From Smithella sp. ME-1 (GTDB taxonomy: Bacteria; Desulfobacterota; Syntrophia; Syntrophales; Smithellaceae), in NCBI GenBank assembly GCA_000495415.1, contig AWGX01000469.1, forward strand, positions 1 to 5,868: a DNA stretch of 5,868 bases. The letters run 5' to 3'. The notes beneath the pieces are model-generated. The model had not been told where the DNA came from. It made no database searches and was given only the letters and a program-made list of their open reading frames with translations. Positions 4,986 to 5,868 of this stretch are shown here, piece by piece. Position numbers and translations under genes: made by a program. Position 1 is the stretch's first letter, and each line of letters starts with the position of its first letter.

Positions 4986-5868
4986 GTGAAGCTCAATACT
5001 GTTTTTGACAATACCAAAAATACAATCATGCGTCTGCCGGAATTGACGAAAGGTTTTCTGAAGAGATCTCTCATCGGATATTATTTCAGTGCGCCGCCCC
5101 CCCGGGAAGCTATGGTTTATACAAAATACTGGATCATGAACTGGGCGGCAATCATATACTGGATAGGGCAATCCATTTTCAAGCTCGGTCCTGTCACGTT
5201 TATCCGCGCATTGATCAAATATCCCTGGATACTAATACTGCTTCGTGTCAATGGACTTACCAATCGTGCGGCACGCGACAAGATCGGTTTATATCATGAC
5301 GCAATTTGCATTACGGTTAACTCTGTAACGTTAGGTGTTATTAACGAACTGCGAAATATGTTGTTTGATGCCGAGAATCTCGTCATTTTTGAGGACCTAG
5401 TCCCTTACGATATCGGACGTGGAATGGGTTTGAACTGTTACATGCTGGAACTTTGGGGAATTATCTTGCCCATTCTGGTATCCGACGCCAGCTTACAATA
5501 CATCGATGAAGCCGAAAACTCGGGTATGAATCCCGATGCCTGCAGCCTGCCTAAGGCAACGGTGGGCATGGTTGTCAAGGGTCAAACACCCCAAGGCATG
5601 GCCATGGTTAGCTCCAATTTGCCTTGCGACGCCGGAGCAGCCTCCTATGCCTTCATTCAGCGGGCGTACGGCAACATCCCTACCTACCGTCTGGATACTC
5701 CTTATAATTTCTACAACGAACGAGCTGAACAACTTTTTGCCAAAGACGTGATGGGTATGATCAGCTTTCTGGAAAAGCACACTCCAAATCGTATGGACTG
5801 GGATCGCATGCGCAAGATTTTCGAAGGCCGCAATCGCATGCTGGAACTGGAAATGGAATTGTGGGAAA
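4986..5868 (+). CDS. Second 2-hydroxyacyl-CoA dehydratase/benzoyl-CoA reductase family subunit (BcrB/HgdA-like, 3'-truncated)
   Basis: The frame opens at GTG 4986 and stays open to the right edge, giving 294 residues of an unfinished protein. It is the partner catalytic subunit of the gene before it. The family is shown by NPDACSLPKATVGM (182-195), which corresponds to the CSYARG block of the upstream gene. MVSSNLPCDAG (207-217) corresponds to VPSCAHM, and LDTPYNFYNERA (236-247) and ISFLEKHTPNRMDWDRM (259-275) follow. Cys186 and Cys214 are the likely first two cluster ligands; the third should lie beyond the window. The first conserved cysteine block is about 110 residues further in than in the BcrC-like gene, so the protein has a longer N-terminal region, fitting the larger BcrB/BadE/BzdO type. 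That region (about 46-88) is rich in Trp, Ile and Leu but contains Lys/Arg and does not clearly form a membrane segment. Cys108 and Cys151 are further cysteines of unknown role. A run of seven C at 5097-5103 is in frame as read. Confidence 0.87.
   Translation, partial: MKLNTVFDNTKNTIMRLPELTKGFLKRSLIGYYFSAPPPREAMVYTKYWIMNWAAIIYWIGQSIFKLGPVTFIRALIKYPWILILLRVNGLTNRAARDKIGLYHDAICITVNSVTLGVINELRNMLFDAENLVIFEDLVPYDIGRGMGLNCYMLELWGIILPILVSDASLQYIDEAENSGMNPDACSLPKATVGMVVKGQTPQGMAMVSSNLPCDAGAASYAFIQRAYGNIPTYRLDTPYNFYNERAEQLFAKDVMGMISFLEKHTPNRMDWDRMRKIFEGRNRMLELEMELWE

Noticed and set aside
4547..5171. Minus-strand open frames opposite the end of the BcrC-like gene and the start of the BcrB-like gene
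   Set aside because: Both plus-strand genes are well supported by family motifs and ribosome sites; the antisense translations match nothing known to me.
5493..5780. Minus-strand and alternate plus-strand frames within the BcrB-like gene
   Set aside because: The frame from GTG 4986 holds the CSLP and NLPCDAG family blocks across this stretch, so the others are shadows.

Overview
The window carries seven consecutive protein genes, all on the + strand and closely packed: two overlaps, no intergenic gap above about 95 bases, and no RNA gene, insertion sequence, CRISPR array or convincing terminator seen. The first gene is cut by the left edge and the last by the right edge, so this is the middle of a longer operon-like cluster. 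Gene content (oxygen-sensitive iron-sulfur and radical-type acyl-CoA chemistry, an acetyl-CoA-synthase-like protein, a CooC-like metallochaperone ATPase, a flavodoxin-ferredoxin) points to a strict anaerobe. A sulfate-reducing or syntrophic Desulfobacterota member or an anaerobic Firmicute is plausible, but the sequence alone does not settle the lineage.

Layout: (1) 1-499, C-terminal part of a BcrA/BadF/HgdC-type ATPase; (2) 496-1284, a complete second ATPase of the same family; (3) 1318-2058, a small protein resembling only the middle domain of acetyl-CoA synthase (CdhC/AcsB); (4) 2045-2866, a CooC/AcsF-like deviant Walker A ATPase with a CxC motif and a Cys/His tail; (5) 2960-3793, a flavodoxin-like domain fused to a 2x[4Fe-4S] ferredoxin; (6) 3828-4964, a BcrC/HgdB-family subunit; (7) 4986 to the right edge, a second, larger BcrB/HgdA-family subunit with a GTG start.

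How it may work: genes 1, 2, 6 and 7 together have the four-subunit composition of a class I (ATP-dependent) benzoyl-CoA reductase. In such a system two different ASKHA ATPases around a shared [4Fe-4S] cluster drive low-potential electrons into two cluster-bearing catalytic subunits. Gene 5 is a natural electron donor. Genes 3 and 4 are not part of the known benzoyl-CoA reductase set. An acetyl-CoA-synthase-like domain without most A-cluster ligands, paired by overlap with a CooC-like ATPase, suggests an additional metal-maturation or acyl-CoA/carbonyl-related step. This combination is the most interesting aspect of the window. The substrate cannot be determined from sequence, and benzoyl-CoA should not be assumed.
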